Source of the DNA: CAYHPY01 sp964358485
GTDB lineage: Bacteria; Elusimicrobiota; Elusimicrobia; UBA1565; UBA9628
Direction of reading: 5' to 3'
Length of the DNA: 19,556 nt
Assembly (NCBI GenBank): GCA_964358485.1
Contig: CAYHPY010000067.1
Location: 1-19,556 of the forward strand
Positions within the stretch are counted from its first letter, which is position 1. The number at the start of each line of letters is the position of its first letter. The notes beneath the pieces were generated by a model. It worked only from the letters and a program-made list of their open reading frames with translations. It was not told the DNA's origin and made no database searches. Below, one piece after another: positions 6,488-14,021 of the stretch. Position numbers and translations under genes: made by a program.

Positions 6488-7786
6488 ATGAACATTCTGA
6501 TCCTTTGGGCGGTTTTCTCCGGCCCCGCCCTAGCCCAAACCCCCGCGGTCCGGGAATTCGATGCGCCCTCGTACGTGCGCGCGGTCCTGGAGGCCTCCCC
6601 GGAGCTCCGGCAAGCCGAGGCGGGGCTGGAGGCCGCCGCCGCCCAAGCCAAGGAAAAGTTCGCGGCCCTGGTCCTGCCGACCTTCGGCTTCACCGCCGAA
6701 TCCACCCCCTACGGGCACGCCCCCTCCAACTCGAACCTCCTGACCCATTGGCGCCTGACCCGGGACGAGACCACGTCCACGACCCGGCTCAACCTCAACC
6801 TGTTCAACAGCTTCCAGGACTTCCGGAGCGCGCGCTCGGCCCGCCTCAACCGCGATTCCTCGGGAGCGGCCCTGAGCACCGCCCAGGGAGACCGAGCCTT
6901 CGAGGCGGTTCGGGTCTTCTTCGACCTCGGCCTCAAGAACCGCCTCCTGGAGGTCGCCGCCGAAAACCTCAAGGCCCAGGAGGAGCAGTACCGGATGACC
7001 GAGGACCTCTACAAGAACGGAATGAAGAGCCTCTCGGACCTGCTCAAGAGCGAGACCGACTGGCGCTCCGGGGAGCTTCGCCTGGCGGCGGCCCAAGCGG
7101 CCGGGAAAACCGCCTTGATCCGCTTCAACGCGCTCATCGACCGCGCCCCCCTGGAGGCGGCGGTCCTGAAAGTCGACCTGGCGGGGGGCGCCACCGACCT
7201 GCCCCGCCTGGAGGAGGACGCCGTCCGGGCGCGGACGGCGCGGCCGGAACTGCGCAAAGCCCTCCTGGATCTGGAGATCGCCGAGGTGTCCGTCCGGACC
7301 GCCCGCCAGGCGCTGCTGCCGACCTTCTCGGTGGACGCCGTTTGGAGCCGCTCCGACGGCGGGCCCCGAGGCTCGATCTCCGAGCCCAACCCCAATTACC
7401 GCCTCGGGCTGGCCCTCTCGATGCCCGTCGGCTACAACGTCGCCTCCCAGGCCTACTCCTTCGCCGCGGCCCGGGCCGTGCGGCGGCGGCAGGCCGGCGC
7501 CGTCGACCAATTGGCGCGGCAGGTCCAGGTGGAGGTGCACGAGGCCTTCGTCCAGCTTGAGCAGGTCCTCAAGCAATACTCGATCTCGACGGCCAAGGAA
7601 GCCATCGCCGACCGCAATCTAGGGCTGGTGACCGAGCAGTACCGGACCGGATCGGCGGACGTCCTCCTCATGGGCCAGGCCCGGCTCGACGTGCTCAACG
7701 CCCGGGTCGAACGCGCCCAGGCGCTCCACGAAGCTTTCATCAACCGCGCCCGGTACCGGCTCGCGGTGGGAGATTCGATATGGTAG
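6488..7786 (+). CDS. TolC-family outer-membrane efflux channel
   Basis: The product is 432 aa, within the normal range for TolC/OEP proteins. A short Sec signal peptide ends near PALA-Q (residues 1-16). The rest shows the expected internal duplication of long amphipathic, Ala/Glu/Arg-rich helices (for example AVLEASPELRQAEAGLEAAA near the N-terminus, and EQYRTGSADVLLMGQARLDV near the C-terminus) with beta-strand stretches between (TTSTTRLNLNLFNSF; YRLGLALSMPVGYNV). Known of the family: it forms a trimeric outer-membrane beta-barrel with a periplasmic alpha-barrel that receives substrates from an adaptor and an inner-membrane pump. It is the first gene of a five-gene operon; its end overlaps the adaptor gene by 7 nt. 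There is no Shine-Dalgarno sequence, and a -10 box lies 12 nt upstream of the ATG. Confidence 0.92.
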   Translation: MNILILWAVFSGPALAQTPAVREFDAPSYVRAVLEASPELRQAEAGLEAAAAQAKEKFAALVLPTFGFTAESTPYGHAPSNSNLLTHWRLTRDETTSTTRLNLNLFNSFQDFRSARSARLNRDSSGAALSTAQGDRAFEAVRVFFDLGLKNRLLEVAAENLKAQEEQYRMTEDLYKNGMKSLSDLLKSETDWRSGELRLAAAQAAGKTALIRFNALIDRAPLEAAVLKVDLAGGATDLPRLEEDAVRARTARPELRKALLDLEIAEVSVRTARQALLPTFSVDAVWSRSDGGPRGSISEPNPNYRLGLALSMPVGYNVASQAYSFAAARAVRRRQAGAVDQLARQVQVEVHEAFVQLEQVLKQYSISTAKEAIADRNLGLVTEQYRTGSADVLLMGQARLDVLNARVERAQALHEAFINRARYRLAVGDSIW

Positions 7787-8727
7787 AACGCATCCGTTCC
7801 TGGTCCTCCGGCCGCCGCTGGGGGATTCTGGTCCTGGCCATCGCCGTCTGCGCGGGCGGGGTCTACGGCTTCAAGCATTACAAAAAATCCAAGGCCGGTG
7901 ACGGCGGGCCCTCCACCTTGGCGCAAGCCGCGACCGGGGACATCGAGGTCCACTTCATGGACTCCGGGGAGCTGGCCCCCAAGCACAGCGTGGACCTGGC
8001 CTCCAAGGTGAGCGGGCGGGTCATCGAACTCCCCGTCGACGAGGGCAGCCGGGTCTCCAAGGGCCAACTCCTGGCCGTGATTCAGCCCGGGCGGACCGAG
8101 GCCGAGCATTACGTCCCGGTCTCCTTGACGAGCCCCTTGGACGGAGTCGTCATGCGCTATCAAAAGAAGGGCTACAACAACGAGGAGAGCACCTTCGCCC
8201 GCCTGGGAGACTATGTGACGGGCCTGATGGAGTCCAACCAGCCGACCTATCTCATGACCCTGGCCGACCTGCACCGGCTGATCGTCAAGATGAAGATCAG
8301 CGAGATGGACATCCTCAAACTGCGGGAAGGCATGAAGGTCACCGTGACCGTGGACGCCCTGCCCGATGAAAAGTTTCCGGCGCAGGTCACCTTGGTCTCC
8401 CCCCAGGCATATAAGGACCAGAACAACCTAAAGAACTTCAAGGTGGAAGTTTCCCTCCAAAAAAACGACCCTCGCCTCAAACCCGGCATGACCGCCCGCG
8501 TGGATGGCCTGTTGGAAGCGCGCAAGGGCGTGCTGAAAATCCCCATCGCGGCGATTTTCGAGGAAAAGGGCAAGTCCATGGCCTATGTCCACGACCCGGC
8601 CGCCAAGCCTAAGAAAATCGAGGTCAAATTGGGCCTGCGCAACGAGACCGACGTCGAGGTCAAGAACGGACTCAAGGCGGGCGACAAGGTCCACACCGAA
8701 AAACCGGCGGAGGAGAAAAAGTCTTGA
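7780..8727 (+). CDS. HlyD/MacA-type periplasmic adaptor (membrane fusion protein), short form
   Basis: The product is 315 aa, shorter than typical MacA (about 370). An N-terminal membrane anchor lies at residues 14-32. A first lipoyl half-motif spans about 70-103 (VSGRVIELPVDEGSRVSKGQ). The second half begins almost at once, at about 117 (TSPLDGVVM). The intervening part, where the long alpha-helical hairpin normally sits, is only about 14 residues. A beta-barrel domain follows (about 165-245, with LKPGMTARVDG) and then a membrane-proximal domain. Known of the family: adaptors link an inner-membrane pump to TolC. The start ATG has a GGGAG Shine-Dalgarno (7768-7772) with 7-nt spacing and overlaps tolC by 7 nt. 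The missing hairpin is discussed as a finding. Confidence 0.9.
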   Translation: MVERIRSWSSGRRWGILVLAIAVCAGGVYGFKHYKKSKAGDGGPSTLAQAATGDIEVHFMDSGELAPKHSVDLASKVSGRVIELPVDEGSRVSKGQLLAVIQPGRTEAEHYVPVSLTSPLDGVVMRYQKKGYNNEESTFARLGDYVTGLMESNQPTYLMTLADLHRLIVKMKISEMDILKLREGMKVTVTVDALPDEKFPAQVTLVSPQAYKDQNNLKNFKVEVSLQKNDPRLKPGMTARVDGLLEARKGVLKIPIAAIFEEKGKSMAYVHDPAAKPKKIEVKLGLRNETDVEVKNGLKAGDKVHTEKPAEEKKS

Positions 8728-9410
8728 CCGGCCGCCGTCCCCAGGACGAAGAGGTCATCCGCTGCGAGGATCTCGTCCGGGTCTACGGAAGCTCCTATCG
8801 GGCGCTGGGCGGGATCAGCTTCGAGATCAAGCGCGGGGAGTTCGCGGCCATCATGGGGCCCTCGGGCTGCGGCAAGTCGACGCTGCTCAACATCCTCGGC
8901 CTCCTGGATCATCCGACCTCCGGACGCTATATCCTGGGCGGAAAGAACGCCTCCAAGCTCTCCGACTCCGAGCGCACGCTCCTGCGCCGCGCCAACATCG
9001 GCTTCGTCTTTCAAGCCTTCAACCTCTTGCCGCGCTTGAGCGCGCAGGAAAACGTCTGCCTGCCCATGGCCTACGCGGAGGTGGACCCCGAGGAGCGCGG
9101 CGCCCGGGCGGCGGAGCTCCTGAGGCGCGTGGGGCTCGGGGCCAAGGCCCGGAACACCCCCTTGGAACTCTCGGGGGGCGAACGCCAGCGGGTGGGCATC
9201 GCGCGCGCGCTGTCCAACCGGCCGGCCCTGCTTCTGGCCGATGAGCCCACGGGAAACCTGGACACAAAGTCGAGCTCCGAGATTCTGGCCCTCTTCCAGG
9301 AGTTGCACGCCGAAGGCATGACGGTGCTGCTGGTCACCCATGATCCGTCCATCGCCGCCAAGGCGCAACGGGTCCTAAAAATCCGGGACGGACTGCTGGA
9401 AAAGGCATGA
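8724..9410 (+). CDS. ABC transporter ATP-binding protein, MacB/LolD type
   Basis: The product is 228 aa, the usual length for a stand-alone MacB/LolD-type ATPase. It has Walker A GPSGCGKS (45-52), Q-loop Q97, the ABC signature LSGGE (149-153), Walker B LLLADE with E174, and the H-loop in THDPS. The YGSSYRALGGISFEIKRGE N-terminus and DEPTGNLD are characteristic of this subfamily. It powers conformational change of the two permeases encoded next; this class drives extrusion or lipoprotein release rather than import. The start is a TTG overlapping the adaptor stop (TTGA), with a strong GGAGGAG Shine-Dalgarno (8709-8715) 8 nt upstream. In classical MacB the ATPase is fused to the permease; here it is a separate polypeptide. 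Confidence 0.95.
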   Translation: MTGRRPQDEEVIRCEDLVRVYGSSYRALGGISFEIKRGEFAAIMGPSGCGKSTLLNILGLLDHPTSGRYILGGKNASKLSDSERTLLRRANIGFVFQAFNLLPRLSAQENVCLPMAYAEVDPEERGARAAELLRRVGLGAKARNTPLELSGGERQRVGIARALSNRPALLLADEPTGNLDTKSSSEILALFQELHAEGMTVLLVTHDPSIAAKAQRVLKIRDGLLEKA

Positions 9411-10684
9411 TCGTCCGGGAGGCCTTCGCCGCGGCTTTCCGGGAAATCCGGACCAACCCGGTCCGCTCGGTCTTGAGCTTCGCGGCGGTCTCGGTGGGCG
9501 TAGCGTCGCTTCTGTTCACGCTGGCCCAGACCCGCGGCATCCAGAAGGCGTTCGTGGACGCGGTGTCCCTGATGGGGCCCGGGCGCATCGACATCAACGC
9601 CAAGGAAGGCTACGTCTCCCGCGGGCTTTCTCCGGGACTGACCGCGGACGACGCGGCCGAAATCCGGGCCTTGATGCCCGAGCTGTACATGGTTTATCCG
9701 GTGGCGCGAAATTGGCGGATGTCCCTGCGCGAGGGCAAGGAGAAACTGGACGTCCAGGTCCACGGGGTCACCCCCGAATGGCCCAAGCGGGATTGGGTCT
9801 ACACCTTGCGCGGGCGGTTCCTCAACGATTGGGACGTCGAGCACGGGGAAAGGGTCTGCGTGGCGGTCGAGCCCGGGGGCTGGATCAAGAAGCCGTTTTG
9901 GGCCTATTTTTGGCTGAGGGCGGAACCCTACGACGATTTCGCGACCCACCACGATCTCCTGGGACGAAGGGTCCTCCTGGACGAGCGCGTTTTCACCGTG
10001 GTCGGCGTGCTTAAGGAACCTCCCAAGGACAAGGACCCCCGCTGGTTTTCCTGGGGAGGCGCCGACTTCCTGGTTCCGGTGACCACCTACCAAGCGCTTT
10101 TCGGCGGCTCCCGCGGCCGGGAGGGCGATCCCCACGCGGTCGAGTCCATCACGGTGGACACGGGCGACGCCAAGACCTTGCCCGCGGCCAAGCGCCAAAT
10201 CGAGGAAATCCTCAAGCGCCGCCACCGCGGAGAGGAGGACTTCGAGCTCAAGGACATGGTCGAGGAGATCCAAGGCGAGCTCAACGAGCACCGGCGCGTG
10301 CTGATCGCGGCGATCACCTTGGGGGCCGTGGCTTTGCTCGCGGGCGGAATCGGCATCATGAACGTGACCTTGGCCGCCACCTATTCCCGTATCAAGGAAA
10401 TCGGCATCCGCCGGGCCTTGGGGGCGGAGCGCTCCGACATCCTGGGCCAATTCGTGGCCGAGGCCATGCTCCTGGGAGTGGCCGGGGGCCTGGCGGGCAT
10501 CGCCCTGGGCTGGTGGGCCATCGACTACCTTGCTAAAACCTCCGACCGCGACATCGCCAAGCTGGCCTGGCATCACGGGCTTTCGGCAATGGGCGCGGCC
10601 GTGGCGGTCTGCGCCCTGTTCTCCCTTTATCCCGCCTATCAGGCGTCGAGGCTGGATCCGGTGGAAGCCCTGAGAAGCGAATGA
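9407..10684 (+). CDS. MacB/FtsX-family ABC permease 1
   Basis: The product is 425 aa. The topology is that of MacB-type permeases: a first transmembrane helix at about residues 20-42, a large periplasmic domain to about 290, and three C-terminal helices (about 300-320, 345-370 and 388-412). The family hallmarks GIGIMNVTLA, the cytoplasmic coupling segment KEIGIRRALGAERSDIL, and the C-terminal YPAYQASRLDPVEALRSE are all present. The periplasmic domain has VYTLRGRFLN, EPGGWIKKPFWA and VVGVLKEPPKDKDPRW, which recur in the next gene. The gene starts by ATGA overlap with the ATPase gene and ends by ATGA overlap with permease 2, so the three genes are translationally coupled. It probably pairs with permease 2 as a heterodimer. 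Confidence 0.93.
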   Translation: MIVREAFAAAFREIRTNPVRSVLSFAAVSVGVASLLFTLAQTRGIQKAFVDAVSLMGPGRIDINAKEGYVSRGLSPGLTADDAAEIRALMPELYMVYPVARNWRMSLREGKEKLDVQVHGVTPEWPKRDWVYTLRGRFLNDWDVEHGERVCVAVEPGGWIKKPFWAYFWLRAEPYDDFATHHDLLGRRVLLDERVFTVVGVLKEPPKDKDPRWFSWGGADFLVPVTTYQALFGGSRGREGDPHAVESITVDTGDAKTLPAAKRQIEEILKRRHRGEEDFELKDMVEEIQGELNEHRRVLIAAITLGAVALLAGGIGIMNVTLAATYSRIKEIGIRRALGAERSDILGQFVAEAMLLGVAGGLAGIALGWWAIDYLAKTSDRDIAKLAWHHGLSAMGAAVAVCALFSLYPAYQASRLDPVEALRSE

Positions 10685-11961
10685 AGCTCCGCGAACTGGC
10701 GCGCACGGCCGCCCTGGAGATCGCCGCCCACAAGACCCGCTCGGCCTTGACCTGCCTCTCCTTGGCGGTGGGCGTGGCGGCGGCGCTGTTCACTTTTTCC
10801 GCGGTCGGGGGCATGAACCGCCGATTGTCCACGGCCCTGGAGCTGGCGGGGCCGGGGCGCCTGACGATCCAGCAGAAACGCGGCTACGTCTCCAAAGGCC
10901 TGTCCAAGGGCCTGACCTGGCAGGACGCCAAGGAAATCCGCCGCCTCTGGCCCGACCTGCACATGGTCTATCCCATGCAGCGGCGCTGGCAGACCAAGAT
11001 GCGCCTGCCCGGCTGGAAAACGGACGGAATCGTGATCTGGGGAACCACCGAGGAATGGTCCCGACGGGATTGGGTCTACACCTTGCGCGGGAGGTGGCTG
11101 ACGAACGCCGATGTCGAGAACGCCGCCCGCGTCTGCGTCCTCCTCCAGCCCGGCGGCTGGGTGGAAAAACCTTTCTGGGCGAAATTCTTCCCGGAGCAGG
11201 AGTTGGAAAAATTCATCAAGCGCAGGGACCTATTGGGGGCTGAGATATCCCTGGACGACCGAATGTTCACGGTCGTCGGGGTCCTCAAGGAGCCCCCCAA
11301 GGACAAGGATCCCCGCTGGGGCCACTCCAGCTACGGCGGCTCGGGAAACATTCTGGTGCCCATCACGACATATCAACGCTACCTCATCCCCCCCTACGAT
11401 AAGAAGGGCGTGGAAAAGGTCCAAGAAATATTCGTCGACACCGGAGACCAGCAAACCGCCGGCTCCTATCTGCGCCGCATCGAGACCTTCCTGACGGCGC
11501 GCCATCGCGGAGAGAAGGACTTCGAGATCAAAGACTACCGCCAGCTCATCGAGGGCCGCATGAAGCGGATGCGCGAGCGGGCCGTGACGATCCTGGCCAT
11601 CGGCATCGTGGCCATCCTGGCCGGCGGCATCGGCATCATGAACGTGACCCTGGCCACCATCTACTCCCGCATCCGGGAGATCGGCATCCGCCGCTCCCTG
11701 GGCGCGACAAGGCTGGACATCGTCTCCCAGTTCGTCACCGAAGCCGTTTCTCTGGGAGTGCTCAGCGGCGCGGCGGGAACATTGCTGGGCATCCTCGCCA
11801 TCCAAAAACTGGCCCCCGACCCCGCCGACATGGCCCCCATCACCGCCCTGCACACCGTCCTGGCCCTGGCCATCGCCATGGGCACGGGCTTTTTCTTCTC
11901 CCTCTTCCCCGCCTACCAAGCCTCCCGCATGGACCCCATCGAAGCCCTCCGCTACGAGTAA
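10681..11961 (+). CDS. MacB/FtsX-family ABC permease 2 (paralogue of permease 1)
   Basis: The product is 426 aa with the same layout as permease 1: an N-terminal helix (about 20-44), a periplasmic domain, then GGIGIMNVTLATIYSRIREI, IGIRRSLGATRLDIV and a final YQASRMDPIEALRYE. The periplasmic domain shares VYTLRGRWLT, GGWVEKPFWAKFF and VVGVLKEPPKDKDPRW with its neighbour, so the two arose by tandem duplication. They have diverged mainly in the second half of the periplasmic domain and in loop sequences. Its start overlaps permease 1 by ATGA. Its TAA stop codon forms the first bases of a 60-nt palindrome that ends the operon. Confidence 0.93.
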   Translation: MKLRELARTAALEIAAHKTRSALTCLSLAVGVAAALFTFSAVGGMNRRLSTALELAGPGRLTIQQKRGYVSKGLSKGLTWQDAKEIRRLWPDLHMVYPMQRRWQTKMRLPGWKTDGIVIWGTTEEWSRRDWVYTLRGRWLTNADVENAARVCVLLQPGGWVEKPFWAKFFPEQELEKFIKRRDLLGAEISLDDRMFTVVGVLKEPPKDKDPRWGHSSYGGSGNILVPITTYQRYLIPPYDKKGVEKVQEIFVDTGDQQTAGSYLRRIETFLTARHRGEKDFEIKDYRQLIEGRMKRMRERAVTILAIGIVAILAGGIGIMNVTLATIYSRIREIGIRRSLGATRLDIVSQFVTEAVSLGVLSGAAGTLLGILAIQKLAPDPADMAPITALHTVLALAIAMGTGFFFSLFPAYQASRMDPIEALRYE

Positions 11962-12018
11962 TTGGGGACACCCCCCATTTTTACCGTTTACGGAAAAAAT
12001 GGGGGGTGTCCCCAATTA
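11959..12018. repeat. 60-nt near-perfect palindrome at the operon end
   Basis: Two perfectly complementary 24-nt arms (TAATTGGGGACACCCCCCAT plus TTTT, and its reverse complement) flank a 12-nt centre: one A-A mismatch, CCG/CGG and a TTTA loop. The left arm starts with the TAA stop of permease 2. The right arm ends 1 nt before the -10 of the dihydrouridine synthase gene. It could form a very stable hairpin in RNA, blocking read-through or 3' decay, or be a dispersed REP-like element. The T run lies inside the stem, so it is not a standard intrinsic terminator. Confidence 0.9.
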
Positions 12019-12019
12019 G

Positions 12020-12025
12020 TAGAAT
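12020..12025 (+). promoter_or_regulatory. Putative -10 element of the dus gene
   Basis: TAGAAT (5 of 6 to TATAAT) ends 7 nt before the ATG at 12033, with no Shine-Dalgarno sequence. Any -35 would fall inside the preceding palindrome, where no match to TTGACA is seen. Confidence 0.5.
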
Positions 12026-12032
12026 TCCCTCT

Positions 12033-13055
12033 ATGCCTTTGAAGATCGGGGCGTTGAGCTTGCCGTCGCGGATCATACAGTCGCCCATGGCGGCTTGCAC
12101 GGATTTGCCGTTCCGGCTGATCGCGCGGGAAAAGGGGCTGGCCTTCTCCTTCCCGGAAATGGTCTCCTCCCAGGCGCTGGTCCGCGACAATCAGAAAACC
12201 CGGAAACTGCTTCAAACCGTCCCGGAGGACCGGCCGCTGGGCGCCCAACTCCTCGGTTGCGACCCGGCCGTGATGGCCGAAGCCGCCGCCATGATCGAGG
12301 GCCTTGGGTTCGACCTCCTCGACCTCAACCTGGGCTGTCCGGTCAAGAAAGTCACCGCCAACGGGGAGGGCTCGGCCCTTCTGCGCGAGCCCGAAAAAGC
12401 CGAGGCGGTCTTCAAGGCCGTGCGCGGCGCGGTCAAGAAAATCCCGGTGACGGTCAAGATGCGCATGGGTTTTCAGGACCCCTCCGGGGCCGAGGCCGTG
12501 GAGTTGGCCAAGCGGGCCGAGGCGTTCGGCTTTGACGCCGTCACCGTGCACGGCCGCACCCAGGCCCAGCAATATTCCGGGAAGGCCGATTACTCCGCCA
12601 TCGGCAAGGTCAAAGCCGCCGTTTCCATTCCCGTGATCGGAAACGGGGACGTCCAGAGCCCGGAGGACGCGCGCCGCCTGCAGGCCGAGAGCGGCTGCGA
12701 CGGGATCATGATCGGCCGCGCCGGGCTCGGAAACCCCTGGGTTTACCGGAACCTGGACCGCGCCTTGGACGGGGACCCCGGCGCGCCCCTTATCCCCGAT
12801 ATTCAAGAGCGCCGCCTAACCTTGCTCCGCCACTTTGAATTGGAGAAAACTCACCTGGGGGAGCATTACGCGGCGGTCAATATGCGGCGGATCGTCTTCT
12901 GGTACACGGGCGGCCTCCCGGGCGCCAAGGCCCTGCGCGTGGCGGTGTGCCGGACCATGGACCTGGCCCTGATCGGCCGCATGCTTGAAGAATTCTTCGA
13001 CGCCCTGCCCGCCGACGTCCCGCCTCCCCAGACGCCGGTCCTGCTGACCGAATAA
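12033..13055 (+). CDS. tRNA-dihydrouridine synthase (DusB-like)
   Basis: The product is 340 aa. It is an FMN-dependent enzyme that reduces uridine to dihydrouridine in the D-loop region of tRNAs, using NADPH. The sequence shows the TIM-barrel motifs in order: SPMAACTDLPFR (residues 17-28), the active-site LNLGCPVKKV with catalytic C102, VTVKMRMG (139-146) with the FMN-contacting lysine, VTVHGRTQAQQYSG (H173), IPVIGNGDV (N204, G205, D206) and IMIGRAGLGNPW. These are the standard Dus motifs. Assignment to DusB rather than DusA or DusC rests on general resemblance and is tentative. I chose the ATG at 12033; the frame extends up to a GTG at 12006, but that codon lies inside the palindrome and upstream of the -10. 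Confidence 0.92.
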   Translation: MPLKIGALSLPSRIIQSPMAACTDLPFRLIAREKGLAFSFPEMVSSQALVRDNQKTRKLLQTVPEDRPLGAQLLGCDPAVMAEAAAMIEGLGFDLLDLNLGCPVKKVTANGEGSALLREPEKAEAVFKAVRGAVKKIPVTVKMRMGFQDPSGAEAVELAKRAEAFGFDAVTVHGRTQAQQYSGKADYSAIGKVKAAVSIPVIGNGDVQSPEDARRLQAESGCDGIMIGRAGLGNPWVYRNLDRALDGDPGAPLIPDIQERRLTLLRHFELEKTHLGEHYAAVNMRRIVFWYTGGLPGAKALRVAVCRTMDLALIGRMLEEFFDALPADVPPPQTPVLLTE

Positions 13056-13072
13056 ATCCCCGGACTCGCCCC

Positions 13073-13101
13073 TTGACGCTCCCGGATTCAGGGGCTACCC
13101 T
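13073..13101 (+). promoter_or_regulatory. Sigma70-type promoter of the lytic-transglycosylase-like gene
   Basis: TTGACG (13073-13078), a 17-nt spacer and TACCCT (13096-13101) form a plausible promoter. The -10 ends 6 nt before the ATG at 13108, pointing to a leaderless transcript. An AGGGG upstream (13090-13094) is too far from the ATG to serve as a good ribosome-binding site. Confidence 0.55.
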
Positions 13102-13107
13102 TTCGGC

Positions 13108-14001
13108 ATGAAACCCACCGCGCTCTTGGTCTTCGCCCTCTTCCTCGCCCTGCGCTTTCCGCTCCCGGCGGCCGCCCAAATCTCCGATTCCCCGCCCGAC
13201 ATCGAGGGCAAAGCGCTGGTTTCCAACGCCGGCGCTTCCCCCATCGTCCAGCCCAAGACCCACCTGGAAAAAATCTTTTACCACTACGCGGGAGCCTGTT
13301 ACGGCCTCAACTGGGAGTTCATCCGGGAGGTAGCCAAGGCCGAGAGCAATCTCAAGCCCGCCTTGATCAACGACTCGGGCTACCGGGGCCTGTTCCAGTT
13401 TCACATCCGGGACTGCCCGGACACCCTGCGCCTGGTCACCCCCGCCCCGGATTTTGTCTCCTGCTCCAAGGAAAACCTCTTCGATCCCGAGATCAACACG
13501 GCCCTAGGAGCCTCCCGCTTCGATTACTACTTCTCCCGCGCGAAATTCGCCCTGGAGAAAAAATGCGCCGGAGCCTCGATCCTGGAGAAGACGACCCTTT
13601 CGTATGTCATGCACAACAACGGGCCGGGGGTGTTCAAGCACGTCATCAACCATCTGGGCGGCGACTGCTCGGAGGCCAATCAGATCAAGTGGGTCCGGGA
13701 TTTCTACGAATCCAACGGCCGCGACGACGGGATGTACGTCAGCCGCAAAACCAAGGAACTCATCCCCTGCGACGGTCATGAGGAGTTGGCCAAGAACAAG
13801 ACCAAAACCGTCCAATGCGTCTCGGCCGATTACGGCGAGCGCAAGTGGCGCTTCGGGCGCAAGAAGATCGCCGAGCCGGTCGAGAAGGCGGGGATCACCC
13901 GCCTCTACTCCGAAGGCGCCGCGGACGATTCCCAGTGCCCCTTGAAGACCGGCGCGCGCCTCTATCCGGAAGCCCCCAAGGATTGGAACGGGACGCTTTA
14001 G
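13108..14001 (+). CDS. Secreted, cysteine-rich lytic-transglycosylase-like (SLT fold) protein
   Basis: The product is 297 aa with a clear Sec signal peptide (about residues 1-23, ending PAAA-Q). From about residue 60 it has the soluble-lytic-transglycosylase pattern: a helix, then REVAKAESNLKPALINDSG with the likely catalytic glutamate E79, then GYRGLFQFH (the family's usual G[AY]xGLMQ region). A later YVMHNNGPG resembles the Y..YN.G segment of SLT domains. SLT enzymes cleave the MurNAc-GlcNAc bond of peptidoglycan without hydrolysis. Unusually, eight cysteines (GACYG, RDCP, SCSK, KKCAG, GDCSE, IPCD, VQCV, SQCP) are spread over the mature protein, suggesting disulfides in the periplasm. The C-terminal 90 residues match nothing I know. 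Function as an active transglycosylase is probable, not certain. Confidence 0.8.
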   Translation: MKPTALLVFALFLALRFPLPAAAQISDSPPDIEGKALVSNAGASPIVQPKTHLEKIFYHYAGACYGLNWEFIREVAKAESNLKPALINDSGYRGLFQFHIRDCPDTLRLVTPAPDFVSCSKENLFDPEINTALGASRFDYYFSRAKFALEKKCAGASILEKTTLSYVMHNNGPGVFKHVINHLGGDCSEANQIKWVRDFYESNGRDDGMYVSRKTKELIPCDGHEELAKNKTKTVQCVSADYGERKWRFGRKKIAEPVEKAGITRLYSEGAADDSQCPLKTGARLYPEAPKDWNGTL

Positions 14002-14021
14002 AAGCTATCCGGGCGCCTGTC

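Noticed and set aside
9071..10576. Long minus-strand open frame (501 aa) opposite the ATPase and permease 1 genes
   Set aside because: It lies wholly antisense to motif-confirmed genes and has no recognisable domain.
11959..12018. The palindrome as a classical intrinsic terminator
   Set aside because: The T run is inside the left arm and no U tract follows the stem, so it is listed as a repeat/hairpin instead.
12006..12032. GTG at 12006 as start of the dihydrouridine synthase
   Set aside because: It lies inside the palindrome and before the -10 hexamer; the ATG at 12033 fits family length.
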